Source: Globodera rostochiensis (taxonomy: Eukaryota > Nematoda > Chromadorea > Rhabditida > Heteroderidae). Taken from it: a stretch of DNA of 64,000 bases. Below are positions 26,556 through 42,349 of the stretch, piece after piece (the stretch's first letter is position 1; every line of letters begins with the position of its first letter). The notes under the pieces are model-generated. The model saw nothing but the letters and a program-made list of their open reading frames with translations. It was not told the DNA's origin and made no database searches. The DNA is taken from assembly GCA_018350325.1 (NCBI GenBank), contig JAEVLN010000003.1:3192441-3256440 (forward strand), written 5' to 3'. Position numbers and translations under genes: made by a program.

Positions 26556-27748
26556 ATGACTGAGAGAGCTACTAAATCTGGTTTGGCGGCTGAAGCTCAA
26601 CAAAAGATTCACAGCAAGTTTGACATAGGGCTGTCGAAGCAGATTTCTGAATGGATTTCTCAAGTCACTGGCGAACCACTTCCTGTTAATGGCGAAGTGA
26701 ACGAATTTCTATCCGTCCTCCATGATGGGACAGTTTTATGCAAGTAATTACAGTGACATTGATCTAATAATGTATAGAGAAAATCAAAATTGGACCGATT
26801 TTTAACATGGTAATTGGAACAGATTGCATTCGCTTACCACAATGGTCCGGTTATTTTCACTCATTGTCAGACAAATTTAAATACAAAAAAACACAAAAAA
26901 ATAATAATTTTTGTTTTTGAATGATTTTAGAAGTTTTTTTTAAAGATTCATTTTTTGTAGACTCAACCTCAAGAATAGATTAAAAAAATCCGGTTTCCTA
27001 ATTTTCATGTTTAGGCTTGCGAATGCTTTGGCTCCCAATTCCGTCAAGAAAATCAACAACAGTACTCTTCCATTCAAACAAATGGAAAACATTTCGTTTT
27101 TTTTGGCATTCGCTGAGAAATTTGTGAACAAAAGTAAGAGGAAACTGGGCACTAATCGCACTCATTGGTTATTCAGGTGAATTGTTCCAAACCGTTGACT
27201 TATTTGAAAGACAGGACCCGAACTCTGTGCTCATTTGTCTGGCCGCACTTGCTCGAAAATCAGAGAGAGTGTTTGGGTAATATATTTGGATTTAAGTAAA
27301 AAAAGCCTTTATAAAAGAGATAAACGGTAGACGGCCTATATTGTCAAAGGGTGATGGTCCAATATTGCAAATAATTCTTTTGAGTTGTTTTATGTAATTT
27401 CATCTTTTCTGTAGGGAAAATGTTTTTTCAACTTCCTAAATTTTTACTACAAGATTTGGAGAAATTGATAGAAACTATATTTGCTAAAATTTTGTTAAGG
27501 AAAGGTCCGGGATAGAAAATCTAGTCAGTTTGTTTTATTTGCTTCAGAAAGTCCGGTCTTGGTCCCAAAGAGGCTGAGGGTGCTAAAAAAGAATGGACAT
27601 CGGAACAGCTGCGTGCTGGTGAGGCGATCATTGGGTTGCAGATGGGGTCGAATAAAGGCGCCAACCAGAGCGGGGTGCGCTGCGAATTTGACCATAATTT
27701 TACTGTTCTGAACTTTAAGATGATTATGGGCAACACGCGTCACATGTG
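26556..27748 (+). CDS. Calponin/transgelin-type actin-binding protein
   Basis: Four exons give about 205 residues with one calponin-homology domain and one calponin-like repeat, the transgelin layout. Exon 1 (26556-26743) contains EAQQKIHSKFD and the CH-domain start (FLSVLHDGTVLCK). Exon 2 (from about 27016) has LANALAPNSVKKINNSTLPF and ENISFFLAFAEKF. Exon 3 (after tattcag near 27177) has LFQTVDLFERQDPNSVLICL. Exon 4 (about 27547-27748) ends with the repeat IGLQMGSNKGANQSG and a short tail. Phases join cleanly (AA|G, GG|A). Such proteins bind actin filaments in muscle and cortex. It lies about 300 bp upstream of the XPD gene on the same strand. Confidence 0.9.
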
Positions 27749-28048
27749 AAGTGAATGGAGAGAGTGCGTGCGAACGGGGAGAACCCTTTTGCTTTCCAAT
27801 TGTTCGCTTAAGCTTTTCTTGTTGTGATGACGACCTTTACCAAAACGGATACTTTCTCTTCTAAGCCATTCCTTGCGTTGATACAAACATTCAACCATTT
27901 AATTTGACGGCACTTTTAATAAGAATAAAACTGAATAAATAATTTTATAAAACGCGTTAATTCGTATATTGTACTGTATTTACCTTAATTTGTCCCAGTA
28001 TCCAATTAATTTTGTTGGTTCAATTGCATCGGACTTTTTTGTTTCAAA

Positions 28049-31490
<3,442 letters not shown>

Positions 31491-31505
31491 CTCATTTTAC
31501 TGCCC

Positions 31506-31511
31506 AATAAA
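31506..31511 (+). terminator. Poly(A) signal after the XPD gene
   Basis: AATAAA lies 15 nt past the XPD stop codon and about 150 bp before the next gene on the same strand, in the position expected for a 3' end. Confidence 0.5.
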
Positions 31512-31629
31512 TTTACTGTAATTTTGTAAATTATTAATTGCCCTTTTTGTTCACTTTTTTCGCAGATATTGGAATGTACGTATAGTGATATTTCTCTTTG
31601 TTTCCTACTTTAGTAATTTGATGTTTGTT

Positions 31630-31644
31630 ATTTTAAATCTTTAG
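31630..31644 (+). promoter_or_regulatory. Probable trans-splice acceptor for the G-patch gene
   Basis: A pyrimidine/A-rich run ending aaatctttag precedes the ATG at 31664 by 19 nt, with no coding exon between it and the XPD 3' end. Together with the short spacing it suggests downstream-operon processing, which is inference. Confidence 0.4.
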
Positions 31645-31663
31645 CTACCAAAACTTCTATTGA

Positions 31664-32743
31664 ATGAGTGAAAGTGCAGGGAAACGCGCGATTTTGGGTA
31701 CGATGGAATTTTTGAACGAAAATGTTTTTCCGACGTTTAGGGTCGCAACTTTTTTGTGGAAGCGGCGAACGGAGTGCGAATCGGTCGACATCAAATAATC
31801 CGCGGACATTTAACCATAAACAAAACGTCGGCAGAATGTATAGAAACGATTCGGCTTCAATTTCATTCGTTTGTGGCGAGAAGGTTGAGTATAATGCTGC
31901 AAAAACGGAGGTGGGTGGGATTTTTTGGTTCTAGAGATAATGAAACATTTTGAGATGTGTGACGTGAAAGGGTTGTCCGTTGCTGTTAAAGATGAGCCGC
32001 TGGACGGGGAGGCGCTCTCGAATGCGAACGATGGGCCAAATTTGGCATTGAATAATCTCGACTGGGTGACCAACTCCCAGAAGAGTGGCGTACTCTTGCA
32101 AATGATGAAGGTTGGAGTGGGTCCACCAATGGTTGAGCATTAAAAGCGACTGATTTCAGTCGATGGGCTACGAACACGGGAAGGGGCTGGGAAAAAGTGG
32201 GCAGGGCATTGTGGAACCGATTAATTCTAACCCAAACCCGGGAAAGCAGGCGTTCGGTGCTTCTCACAAAGGTTGGTTTTGTTGGATTTGTTATGATAAT
32301 TATAAACCCATAACCAGCCAAAGACAGCCTAAAACGAAATTTGTTTTTGTGCAGGACGAAAATGGAAGAAAGGGCGTCATGATAGGAGCAATGTGAGAAA
32401 ATATTGGGGTCAAACGACGGAAGATGGGGCAGTGGGGGAGACAGAGAGAGACGGAAGTGAACAGCAGCAGAGAGTTGGGGAGGGACGTCCGGACCCGTCA
32501 CAGAAGGCCCAAATGCATTATAAAGACAATGTGATGGACACGTTGAAGTCGGCTGGATTCACAGAACATTCTGCAGAGCAAATTTGGCAGGCGATGGGCG
32601 TTCTCGCAAATCATAAAATTATGGTTGGCTCGATGAAAAATATTTTTGCCAAATTTTGGAAAAAAATTCAGTCGCTTGGTATGGGATTGGGACTTGTCAA
32701 AAGGAGAGTCGGCAGAAGACGCAATGAGATGAAGAATGAATGA
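31664..32743 (+). CDS. G-patch domain protein
   Basis: Five exons can be joined in phase. Exon 1 (MSESAGKRAILG) splices to SQLFCGSGERSANRSTSNN. A donor at GTGG|gtggga joins EVEIMKHFEMCDVKG, and an acidic linker leads to LNNLDWVTNSQKSG. The G-patch core spans two exons: LLQMMK, then after a tttcag acceptor SMGYEHGKGLGKSGQGIVEP. A basic exon (GRKWKKGRHDRSNVRKYWG) and a charged, Gln-rich tail run to the stop at 32743. G-patch proteins usually activate DEAH-box RNA helicases in splicing or ribosome assembly. The rest of the protein resembles no family I know; CMTR1 and ZGPAT were considered for the G-patch but their other domains are absent. Confidence 0.78.
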
Positions 32744-32980
32744 ACCATTTATTCGGAAAGGGTTACCAAAATCAAAGACGTCGTCAAAAAGAACGGGCAA
32801 TATGAAAAGATGTAAACTTATTTTTCTTTCTTTGACCCCTTCCCCCCTTCTGTCAATCAACATTTCAGACCTAATGTATACATAAAGACCGTTTTTTGCG
32901 CTTTGATGGACCATATCACCTATATGTCAAATTCACTTATCTTTCATTCAATTTCCTGTCCTAATGTATTTAATTTACGA

Positions 32981-33842
32981 ATGTCCCATGCCAAAATGCT
33001 TCTTCGGTACCGTTGTTTTCGGTATTCAGCCCAAGTTCGAGGGTTCCCTGCGGCGGCTTCATTCCCTACGCTTCGGCGAGACATTTCGCTGAGTGCCGTT
33101 CACGAAAAGGGCCATTCGCACTGGCAAAATACTAAAGACGTAAAGGCAAAAAATGACGTGGCGAAAGGGAAGGCATTGAGTGATACGTATATTAAAATGA
33201 AAAGGGCTGTCAAAGATGGATTTGACCCGAAAACCAACAAAAAGCTGCAGGACATAATGAGCGTGAGTGGGTATTCTTGTCCCTCGGCAGGTTCCGATAG
33301 CGACGCCATAGTATTTTATCGTTTCAAATCCAAATGTATCCGTTATTAAGATCGGAATTTCGAGTATTTACAAAACAAAAAAACAATGAAATCCATCCAT
33401 TTTAGGAGATGAGAAAGCAGTCGTTGCCGTTGGACAAATTTCGCACGTATTTGGAAAAATTAAAGGTGGGAATGCAATCCGAAAATTACGAGTTGCAAAA
33501 CAAAAGGGTCTCCAAATGTTTTGTTTTCTCTAATTGGGGGGGGGGGGGGGGATTTACCCAGGAAACTTTCCCCGTTAAACAAAGAATTTCCGTAAATTTC
33601 AGGCTGGTGACATGTAAGGTAGAAATTCTTCTACGAGTTCGGGAAAAATTGCAAAAATTCCCTGATTTTTTTTTACACGAATTCCCTTAAATTGGGGGGG
33701 GGGGGAGTTTACGGTCTCTGTGCTGGTTACGCCCCTGAGTCGAGGCCATATTTAAACCTCTTTTTAAAAAGTCGAGAAAATTGAGTATTTTCAGCAAGGC
33801 GCAGACAGTTCAACGGATGGCGACGAACAGAACGAGAAATAG
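32981..33842 (+). CDS. Short YebC/TACO1-like mitochondrial protein
   Basis: Three exons give about 125 residues. The N-terminus (MSHAKMLLRYRCFRYSAQVR) is basic and aromatic like a mitochondrial presequence. EKGHSHWQNTKDVKAKND follows, then KGKALSDTYIKMKRAVKDGF, which match domain 1 of YebC/TACO1, a translational activator of mitochondrial COX1 or DNA-binding regulator in bacteria. Exon 2 (from about 33407) has LPLDKFRTYLEKLK. The last exon (33795-33842) is a short acidic tail ending at TAG. The family usually has about 250-300 residues with two more domains. Those are absent here, and the 3' exon is only 15 codons. The large second intron contains G tracts and a stray hAT-type end (CTGGTTACGCCCCTGAG near 33722). 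Confidence 0.68.
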
Positions 33843-34075
33843 TCCCTCCCTCCGTCCTTTTAGTCTCAGACAAATTTCATCAAATGTTATTTATGCGGCT
33901 CAATATTTAGAATTTATTTATTCGTTTTGTTCGATTTGATTTTCACTTTCATTGCTCGGCTTTTCGGCCGGACGGACTGAGCAGAGAGCGGGCGGGTGGG
34001 GACAAAAGTCAAACATCGTCCGTGTGCTGTCTTCTCATTAAACTCCACGTGCTCCTTTTTTGGTTTCCTCAATTG

Positions 34076-37000
34076 TTAAGTGAGGGCGTAAGTATTCTCC
34101 GACCCCTCAAATGCCTCACCAATCAGCATCGGCACTTGATTCTTGTGGATGACCTTAACCACAGTCCGGTTTGGGCTATTTTTGATGGGCAGGTTCTTTG
34201 CCCCCTTTTGCATGTCTGATCAGTCTGGTTTCCCATCCCATTTATAAGCAAATCAATCAAATCAGACCACCCCCTCTCCCCACTTGAATGATCGCCGGAG
34301 GCTGTGTCCATGGCTCCCCGTCAATTTGCATTGGCAGCGTTTTGTGTGTCCTTCGAAGTTCAGGAGAGAAAAGCCTTCGGTTTGCCCCCCTCCCCCCGAC
34401 TCACTGAATGACCACCGTGGAACACTGGGCCAACCGCCTCGCCTGTCGTACTCCCGCCTAAATTTACACTTTCTTATACACTGTTCACAATTGATTAAAT
34501 GCACTTTGGGGGGAGATCAATCGATTTGGGCGCCCCCCCCCGGTCCCCTTCTTCCCTTTCCGTGCCTTGATCTGCCCCATTTGGATGGCCGACTCCAGCC
34601 CCACCACTTCGATAAGTCTGTCCCCAATGTCCTGAACTCGATGTTGCAATTGGTTGTTGGCAATTTGCGGGAACAAATAGGGAATGTGCCATGAGGTGGA
34701 CGATTTGCGGCTGTTCCCCCACAGATTGCTGCCGCCGTAGCTAAATTGCTTTTGCATTCGGCTGAAAGCGATCTGTGACAGACATGCTGGCGATGTTCAG
34801 CAACGCGATTCCTTCCAAATTGGGGCCGTTGCCCAAATCGATGGTTTCGCCGTCGCACTATTCGCAATGATTTTATTGATAGGGCCGAAGGGAAGGGTTT
34901 TCGCAAAAGATGATAAAGGGCTTTTCACATCACGGCCCCCCCGGCGATTATCTGACCAGGATGTCGATCTGTTCGTGGAGGTTCTTGCACGAACTTGACA
35001 GCGTTTCGCTTGTGCCCAGCTCAAAGTACCACAATTTGTTGCGCATTCGGCTGTTGAACTTCTCCGGGTACTTCTCCCGCATCACGTGGAAGCGGTGGGC
35101 TATCGAAGCGTCCTTTGTAATTTGGGCTTTTAGGTCCAAAAGTCGCCCAAAAGCACCACTCCGATAGAAAAATAGTTGTTGATGATTTGATAAGGCTGGG
35201 GATCGCCTTTGTCCGATCTTCGGCTCTGTTCGATGGTGATTTGCCAGCGATCCATCAACACCTGACGAGGCCATTCTTCAAAATGCTGATCGAATCGCCG
35301 AGCCCACCTGACTCGATCGTTCAATGCTCTGAAGGATCGTCTGCAGCGGTTCATTCTCGTAGCCACCGCCCCACTTCAAACACCGTGCCAAATCGTTGCC
35401 GGTGCCAAGAGGAAGAACGGCCACCGGAGGGCGACTGTCGCCGTAAGCAATTTTGTCTGTTAATTGACATGACAATTTCTGAATTTAATTAAATGGGTGT
35501 TTTGTAATTTTGCAATTGTTTTATCGCCCTAATATTTCCGGGTTCAGCAAACTTCCAATTTCCCCGTGAATACATGGTCAATACCCATCGACTCCAACAC
35601 CCATCCAACGGTGCCGTCGCCTGAAGGCATGGAATCATTTTTTGTCCTGGAGACGTTGCCACTAGGGTTGGACAAAACCGGATGTTACCGAGTACCCGGA
35701 TACCGGGTAGCTCAAAAAACCTGGATATCCGTCCCGGATAACCCGGTTTTGTCCAACCCTAATTGCCACAGACCACCACAGACGAGAATGTTGTAGTGTT
35801 TCAGTGACTTGAACAAGTTCAACCTGCGAAGCATCAATTCTCTCGCTCACTTGGAAAGCTCACATACCCCGGTTCTGGCCCGTCCTTGCACAGGTTGTAC
35901 ACCTGCAGAAAGCATGAGGCTTAGATGGAATGGAATGGTTCTGTTGACCGCCCACTTGTCTTGGGTTTAGCAGGTATTGAAACTTTCGGAAGATGCGCTC
36001 GCCCTGGCGTCCGCCCGACTTCGGGTTGATCAACACCAACAATGGCCGGCATCGGCTGTTCGGTGGCAACGGAATCACTTTCAACTGACGAATGGATTTG
36101 AGTGGCGTTTGGAGAGATTTCAATTTGGGAAAACCTGCAAAAATCCCCCTCCGGTGGAACTGTCGCTGTTTGTGCCCAAACATTGCGTATGCTTTTGGTG
36201 AGGTTGGGCCGTTTGGGAGTGGTTATGGTGGTGAGGTCGGGAATTAGTTGAGATTGAGCAGCATCGGTCCATAAAAGTGGGAATGATGTGCACAGGAGGG
36301 AGCTGAATGAGTTTTGTGGCGGTGGTCACTCTCTAAATCCGACTCAACAAAACGATTACCAAATGATTGGCCAATTGGCCAAAGTCACACGCATTTGGCC
36401 ACGATGGAATGCATTTGGAATGGAGCTGAACAAAACAGTACTTCAGAAGGCGCTCAACTTCAAATTCAACCAGATTTTTGCACCAACGACAATGCCGGCC
36501 TTGGAAAATGCTGACGTTGGCCTTGCACTTGGCACACTTTCCAGCACTGGGGAGAGCAAAATTACACATCCGTGTCCTCGGACATACCAATTGGACTCCA
36601 TCCACCGGTGGTCCTGTACCAGACTCTCCCCGTTGTTGTCGGCAGCCCTCTTCGAAGGGTTATACGTGTGGATACAGTTATTGGAAGCGGAACGCACACA
36701 TCGTTCGTGGACGGTGTACTTGCACAGGGAGCAGGCCAGGCCCTGTTTGCCGCCCCAACCCACCAACATGTTGAGACAAACGTTGCAATACGTCGCTGGG
36801 GATTAATGGCAAAGTCAAAGCGGGGGGTTTCCAAGCTAATCGTAAAGGATTCGCTTTTTGGATAACGAAAGATTCTTTTTTTGGTTGGTTTGGAAGCGCC
36901 GGAAGGGTTCCAAATTCTCCGTGGCACTGTTTTACGTTTGCTAAAGTGTCTGAGGCGCCAGATGTGGCAGCCGTCCTCCTTCATCTCCGTGTCGAAGCCG

Positions 37001-38467
37001 AGCAGAACCAGCAGAGGGATAGTCTGAGTGCCTAGATTTGTTTATTTGTTTTTTGGACTTTAATGTATTCTTTATCGACGATGATTTTTCTTGTTTAAAA
37101 CTAAAAGCAAAACGTGCCGCCCCTCTTCCATTCGTCCAGCGACACAATGCCATCATTGTCGTAGTCGATTTCATGCATCATTTGGCGCAGAATCTGCCGA
37201 AAGTTGGGGCTGCATATTCTCTGGGTTACATTTATTCACTGTCCCGCGTTGGCACTGACCGGCTCCAACTCGATGGTGTCCCATTGCTGATACTGTGCCA
37301 CGTTCATCATCTACTTTTTTGTTCTGTCCTCTTTTCAGTTTTCGTCCTCACCTGCTCGATAATGCTCTCAACCTCCTTCGAGTCCAAATAGCCGTTTCCA
37401 TCTGAGTCGTACACATGGAACACAACTGAAATCGGTCAGTGTCTCGATCGATTCAAAGGATCAGTTTCGCCTCCCCCCCCCCCTTCAACTAACACTCCAA
37501 TTTGTCCTCGGGAGGTGCCCCTTCCAGCAGACTCAGGTAACACACCAACGGCTTCAATGGGATGCGCTTGTCCTCCAGATCCGGCACGGGCAACAACAAC
37601 TGCGGATAATGGACTTTTTGCCACATTTGTCACCAAATCGCACCTGGTGATGCGCCTCCAGACAATTGTTGCCGGAGGGCCCATTCGCTGCTGCGGCGTC
37701 CTGCTGGCGCTGATGGCGGTCAACTTTGCTCGATTTTTTGCGCCCCGCGCTTTTCTCTAATGATGGCGGACGCTGATTAAACGCGTTTTTAACGCTTTTT
37801 ATGGCGCCTTCGATGAGTGAGGGACGTCTTTCTGATTGCGCTTGCCCTGAAATAAAATTAAATAAATGATTAAATAATGGTTAAATGAATGATTAAATGA
37901 ATGATTAAATGAATGATTAAATAATGATTAAATGAATGATTAATGAAGCCCAACAGAAAGTCTGGGCAAATGAACGATAAAAGTCTAACCATTGGACGAG
38001 TTGCAGAAGGAGAGGAACAGCTGCTGACTCAGGTCGGCTGGCAATTCGGCACCAAAGTAGCAATTGATGAAGGAGGTGAAGCCCTTTAACAGACGGGGGA
38101 TTCGGAGGAGCTTATTGAGTTAAGGGCAATCACTTCAAAACCAATGGTCTGCAGGTCCGGTGAGAGGTAACGGAAGAACATCCCTTAAGGGGCCATCATC
38201 GCTTGGGGGGGGGAATTGAATGTTTTGTAAAAGCTGACCTTCTGGGTGGGAAAACTCGGCCAGCATGTCCAGCAACTTGTGACTGGAATCTGAATAAATA
38301 ATTGGGGAAGGCTGTTGAGACAATTGCATTTGACAGAGTCTCGGCTCAAATTTCGAATTTTGATTCCAAAAAGATTATTTATTCAATCGCTAATAATGCC
38401 AAGGCGGACAAATCTCACAAGAAGCATATTCAATCAGTCGGGCGAATTGTTCTGGAGACAGCAACAT
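34076..38467 (-). CDS. dgk-3: Type I (EF-hand) diacylglycerol kinase
   Basis: It phosphorylates diacylglycerol to phosphatidic acid and is Ca-regulated. Exons run from 38467 ([16 protein letters not shown]) through the recoverin-homology region ([20 protein letters not shown]). EF-hand 1 ([15 protein letters not shown]) lies near 37380 and EF-hand 2 ([13 protein letters not shown]) near 37160. C1 domain 1 is near 36800 ([12 protein letters not shown]) and C1 domain 2 near 36520 ([12 protein letters not shown]). The catalytic domain opens [17 protein letters not shown] near 36040 and continues [17 protein letters not shown] and [20 protein letters not shown]. The accessory domain has [19 protein letters not shown] and YGGSNLWG. 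It ends [12 protein letters not shown] and stops at 34076. The symbol follows the C. elegans type I enzyme and is a family assignment. An intron between the two halves of the glycine-rich loop holds a MITE. Confidence 0.93.
35663..35761. mobile_element. 99-bp fold-back hAT-like MITE in the DGK intron
   Basis: The ends are TAGGGTTGGACAAAACCGG and its exact reverse complement. They are flanked by GTTGCCAC (35655-35662) and ATTGCCAC (35762-35769), an 8-bp duplication with one mismatch. Most of the element can fold on itself (ACCCGGATACCGGGT inside). On the minus strand it lies a few bases after the 5' splice site of the intron splitting CGG from DGTVGW. Confidence 0.85.
37851..37947. repeat. A/T-rich tandem repeat in a DGK intron
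   Basis: About seven near-copies of ATGAATGATTAA and its variant ATAATGATTAA follow one another. It falls in an N-terminal intron of the diacylglycerol kinase, before the exon with [13 protein letters not shown]. Confidence 0.85.
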
Positions 38468-40037
38468 TTCTTCTGCAAGTCAAATTGGCGATGATTGGCC
38501 GTTTCTAACGGACGAATGAATTGGCCGGGCCAAGCCAAAAGACGCAAAAACAATCCGAAAAAAATGCCTTTGTGCGCCTCAATTAACGAAAGGAAAGCCC
38601 TTAAGCCCCCAGGGACTTTGACGGTCGATGAACACGCCTTTTCTATCCTTCGCGCAATCCAATGGCATATTCGACGGAGGACGACGCCGGAGGCATCGAT
38701 TAGAAAAGTATTAGAGACGGGAAATTAAAAGAGAAAGTGAAGAGAGAAGATGGCTTTTGGTATTTAATCTAAAATTCTCGAAAGAGAAAGTGTCCTCTCC
38801 CAACCAAATTTCCCCCCCCCCCTCCTCCAAATTTGGCCCAAATTCTCTTGAAGCCGTTCCGATGGTTCCTCGACATCAATTACTTGCAACGGATATCGAA
38901 TATTACAGCAAATACTTTTTCTTCTCACCAATAATCACGTTAATGGCAAGGATCAAAAGTTTGTGTAAAAAATTGCCCCGAGGGGCGATCGCTTATCTCT
39001 CTCAATCTATCCCACCCCCGGGGGATGTCCTAAGTCAATTAATTGTGTGCGTGCATCTTCCTTTTGTAGTGAAAGGGAGGGGGAAGGTCGTTGTAGAGGG
39101 AGGCGTACAATATAATTGGCGACGGAGAAAACCACACCAAACGGAGTAGCGGTCCCACGACATTTTCTGGAGGGTGCCGCCCCCGGGGGGGGGGGGGGAA
39201 TGCCGTCCGGCACTCATCCAAATCTTTGTTTGTTCTTCCGCTGGAATTAGCACAAATGGACAGGTAAACGCGGAAGAATAAGGAGCGCGTGTGCCGTCCT
39301 TTGGGACGTTTCACAAATGAGGGATTAGTTGGAATAACGGGGGGAGGGGGGGGGGGGGGGAGAGGGGGGGGGTCACCAAGGCCACCAAAAGGCCAAACAG
39401 AAAACATTATTTTATGATCAGTCTCTCTGTTCCATTACGGGCTTTAAACTTCTTCCCCAAACGACGCCCTCCCCGGCATTTCGGGTCCTCGGCAGTATTT
39501 GTTATTCCGTCATTCGTTTGGTTGTGTTGTCAATTAGCCCTATTAAGTGGCCAAAGCCACCCTTAATTACCTCTGATAGTGTGGTGAACAATTTCCCTGT
39601 CGACGGGGGGGGGGGGGGAAATCGCCGGAACTTTCTTTCCTTCTTTCCCATTATTCAACGGAAATGCCCTCGGGGCAATGGCAAACAACGAACAGCGAAA
39701 ATTATTCATATTCATTCATAAATGGCGAGTTGAGAATTCATTTTTGCCCACGGGAAGGGGCCAAAACGTATTTTTGCTTCGGGCATCGACGGAGTGTTCG
39801 AAGACTCGGGAGATCAGCTCGCATTTTGCGCTGAGCAGAGTTTTTGACGACCAATCCCTTCAAATTTGGGGTTTTGTGAAAATGGAAAAATAATTTGGTA
39901 ATCGAAAAGGACAAAATAATTTATTCAAAGAACTTTTTACAAATTAAACTCTGAGCAGTGCTTGGTCAATAACAACAAAAAGAAAGTTCAAAATTTGGTG
40001 TCAGAAATTAGAAAAGGACGAAACACCCAAAACGAAA
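38468..40037. other. Spacer between DGK and T-box genes
   Basis: Holds G or C tracts at 38812-38822, 39184-39198, 39341-39370 and 39606-39617. Open frames overlap on both strands and lack support. It includes the upstream region of DGK and the 3' flank of the T-box gene. Confidence 0.5.
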
Positions 40038-41663
40038 TCACTGTTCATCTTTGCCTCCCCCGTTGCTTCTGCTCGTCTGCTGCTGCTGCTGCTGCCAGAA
40101 TCGGCTGTACACTTTGCCCAGCTCGGTCATTTGACTGTTCTGCTGATAACCGCTGGTGGAGGTGCCGTTGCTCATTGAAGAGGCGGCCATTGAGGCGGCC
40201 AAAAAGGCGCTCCAAGGATGCCACGTGGAGATGGAGCCGTACAAAGGATGCATGGGAAAAGACGGCACGGCCGAAGGGGACGCGAATAGTGCGGACGGGC
40301 ACAACAGCGGGCGTTTAACGGACGGACAGCCCTCAGGGAAATCGTTGGGAGCATTCCGTTCTGAATCGAAAAAGTGTTCGGTTGGGTAGGGGCAAAAGTT
40401 TTTTTCTGGCAAATATTTTGTCGAAACATAACAAAAAAAAAAGTATTAATTAAATGACCTGAAATGGGCGACGGCGACAGCGTTCGCTTGCGGGAAGAGC
40501 CCTCGCGGAATCCTTTGGCGAAAGGGTTGTGCTCCACCTTTAGCCGTGTGATGGCCTCACTCTGGTACGCAGTGACAGCCTAAAAGTGACGGAGGGAGTT
40601 GGGCTGGCACTTTGTTATGTCAAAAAGCTTTAAAGTTTAAACTCACAATAAATTGTGTCGCAGGCGGCTCAAATAAACAAACACGGACAGCTTTACCTTC
40701 TTGCTCGTTCATTACATAAAGGTGGACGACGGGCTGATATTTGTGCATTGAGCACAGTGAAATCTGTGAGGGAGGGGGGGGGGGGGGGTATAAAAGAACA
40801 ATTCCTTTCTGATGTACGGACCAAAGCGTTGCTTTCCATCTCCCGGTTGGTGAGTTTGACTCGGTCAAAGCACAGCTTCTCTTGGCTCATCCAGAACTCG
40901 CCCCGGTTCCATGCGTCGTGGTGATTCACAAACTTCGATACAGTTGCCGAACTGTCGTCCTGTCCGGCCGGCGACCACCCGCCCGCCTGGTACTTGTAAC
41001 TGACGATGGAATAGTTAAACTATTTTAAAAAACAATAAGGAAAGCGCCGGATTTTGAGTTAAAGTAAATAAACGGCATTTGACAGAATAGCAACAAACGA
41101 ATTGAATTGTTTAAAATGCCAAAAACGTACCGGAGAGTGTCCAACTGACGCATGCACAGCGTCAACGAGTACAATCCATTCGGGTCCAACCCGCGCAGAT
41201 TCAGCTCCAATTTGGGAAACATTTTCCTGCCAGTCCGAGTCACTACCATTTCGTTGGTGACCCGATGAAACTTTTCCCAAAGTTCCTTGTTCGCCAATTC
41301 GATGTTCACATTTTTGTTATCAACAGATGTTATACATTCTGCCGATGGAGGTGCAAAGGCCCCACTGTTCTTGGAGGTGCTAACGAGACGTGGGAGTTGT
41401 TGCGGCTGGCATGGAACATTAGCGTTGCCGAGCTGGTGGACCAACGGTTGCTGGTGAGTGATTGGGGTGGCAGCTCCGCTGGAGCTGGACGTGGACGAGT
41501 CTGCATCAACGGTGGTAGTGGAAGAGGCGGTGTTGGATGAGGAGGAGGGCGAAAGTTGTGGTGGGACGGGACAGTAGTAGGGGAACAACATCGGATGATG
41601 CAGCTGCAAGAAGTGCTGCGAAGACTGGAGGTGCGAATGTGAAGTCGGAAGCTGCTGGGACAT
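40038..41663 (-). CDS. T-box transcription factor
   Basis: T-box proteins bind TCACACCT-like sites and specify cell fate. The first exon (41663 to about 41130) has a His/Gln/Ser-rich N-terminus, then the T-box start ELANKELWEKFHRVTNEMVV with TRTGRKMFPKLELNLRGLDP. The second (about 41006-40840) gives YKYQAGGWSPAG and WMSQEKLCFDRVKLTNREM. The third has SMHKYQPVVHLYV and PPATQFI. The fourth (about 40580-40462) has AVTAYQSEAITRLKVEHNPF and AKGFRE. The last exon is Ser/Gln-rich and ends SRSNGGGKDEQ at 40038. The T-box is complete but divergent, so I do not assign a subfamily. A G tract interrupts the intron before SMHKYQ. The start at 41663 is the first Met in frame; an upstream exon is possible. 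Confidence 0.9.
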
Positions 41664-42349
41664 CGGGGGTAGGGGCGCCGTTGAAGTCGTAAATATTCGG
41701 CAATTGCAGTGGAAAAAGGGTCGATTTGGAGAAATCTGAACTCGAGAAAGGTGAAAATGAAGAATTGGCGCGAATTAGTGAGAGAATTAATGAAAATGAA
41801 TGGACCGTTGCCTTTGCTGGAGGGGCGGGGCCCGGGACGAATGGGCGGGGGGCGGGGGGGGGGCATGCCATTCATCTCATCCATTCAGCCACTCTCTTGT
41901 CACCGGTCACACCGTATTTATTAAGGCACTCCCCTCCCACAGACATTCCTCATTCACCGGAATCCGGCAAATCCCAAATGGGAAGGGCCACCCCACCCAC
42001 ACCACCACCATCAACTCCTTCCCCTTCATCACCAACAAACATCTCTTCGTCGTCCACTGGCGGATGAGGATCACCAGTCAGAAGTGAACGTTTGGGGGGG
42101 GGGGGGGACGAGTTTACGAATACTTTGGGAAAACAGCCTCAAGACAAACGGAGTTTGGTGATGGACACATTGGGGATTATGGAGGGCACAACCAAACGCA
42201 GGTGTCAACTTTGGGAAAGGACTTGGTGGATCGGTGGAATGAGAAGTAGAAAGAATGGCATAATCTGAGAAAAGTGACTGAAAATTGGAAAAGGGAATTC
42301 GCGGAAGCTAAATACCCAATCGCTACTTTGAACCTTTTAAGACATTTTT

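Noticed and set aside
31664..32743. G-patch gene as cap methyltransferase CMTR1 or ZGPAT
   Set aside because: Only the G-patch matches; there is no methyltransferase core or zinc finger before the stop.
33520..33735. Complete MITE in the last intron of the YebC-like gene
   Set aside because: The right end CTGGTTACGCCCCTGAG looks hAT-like, but no matching left end or target duplication was found.
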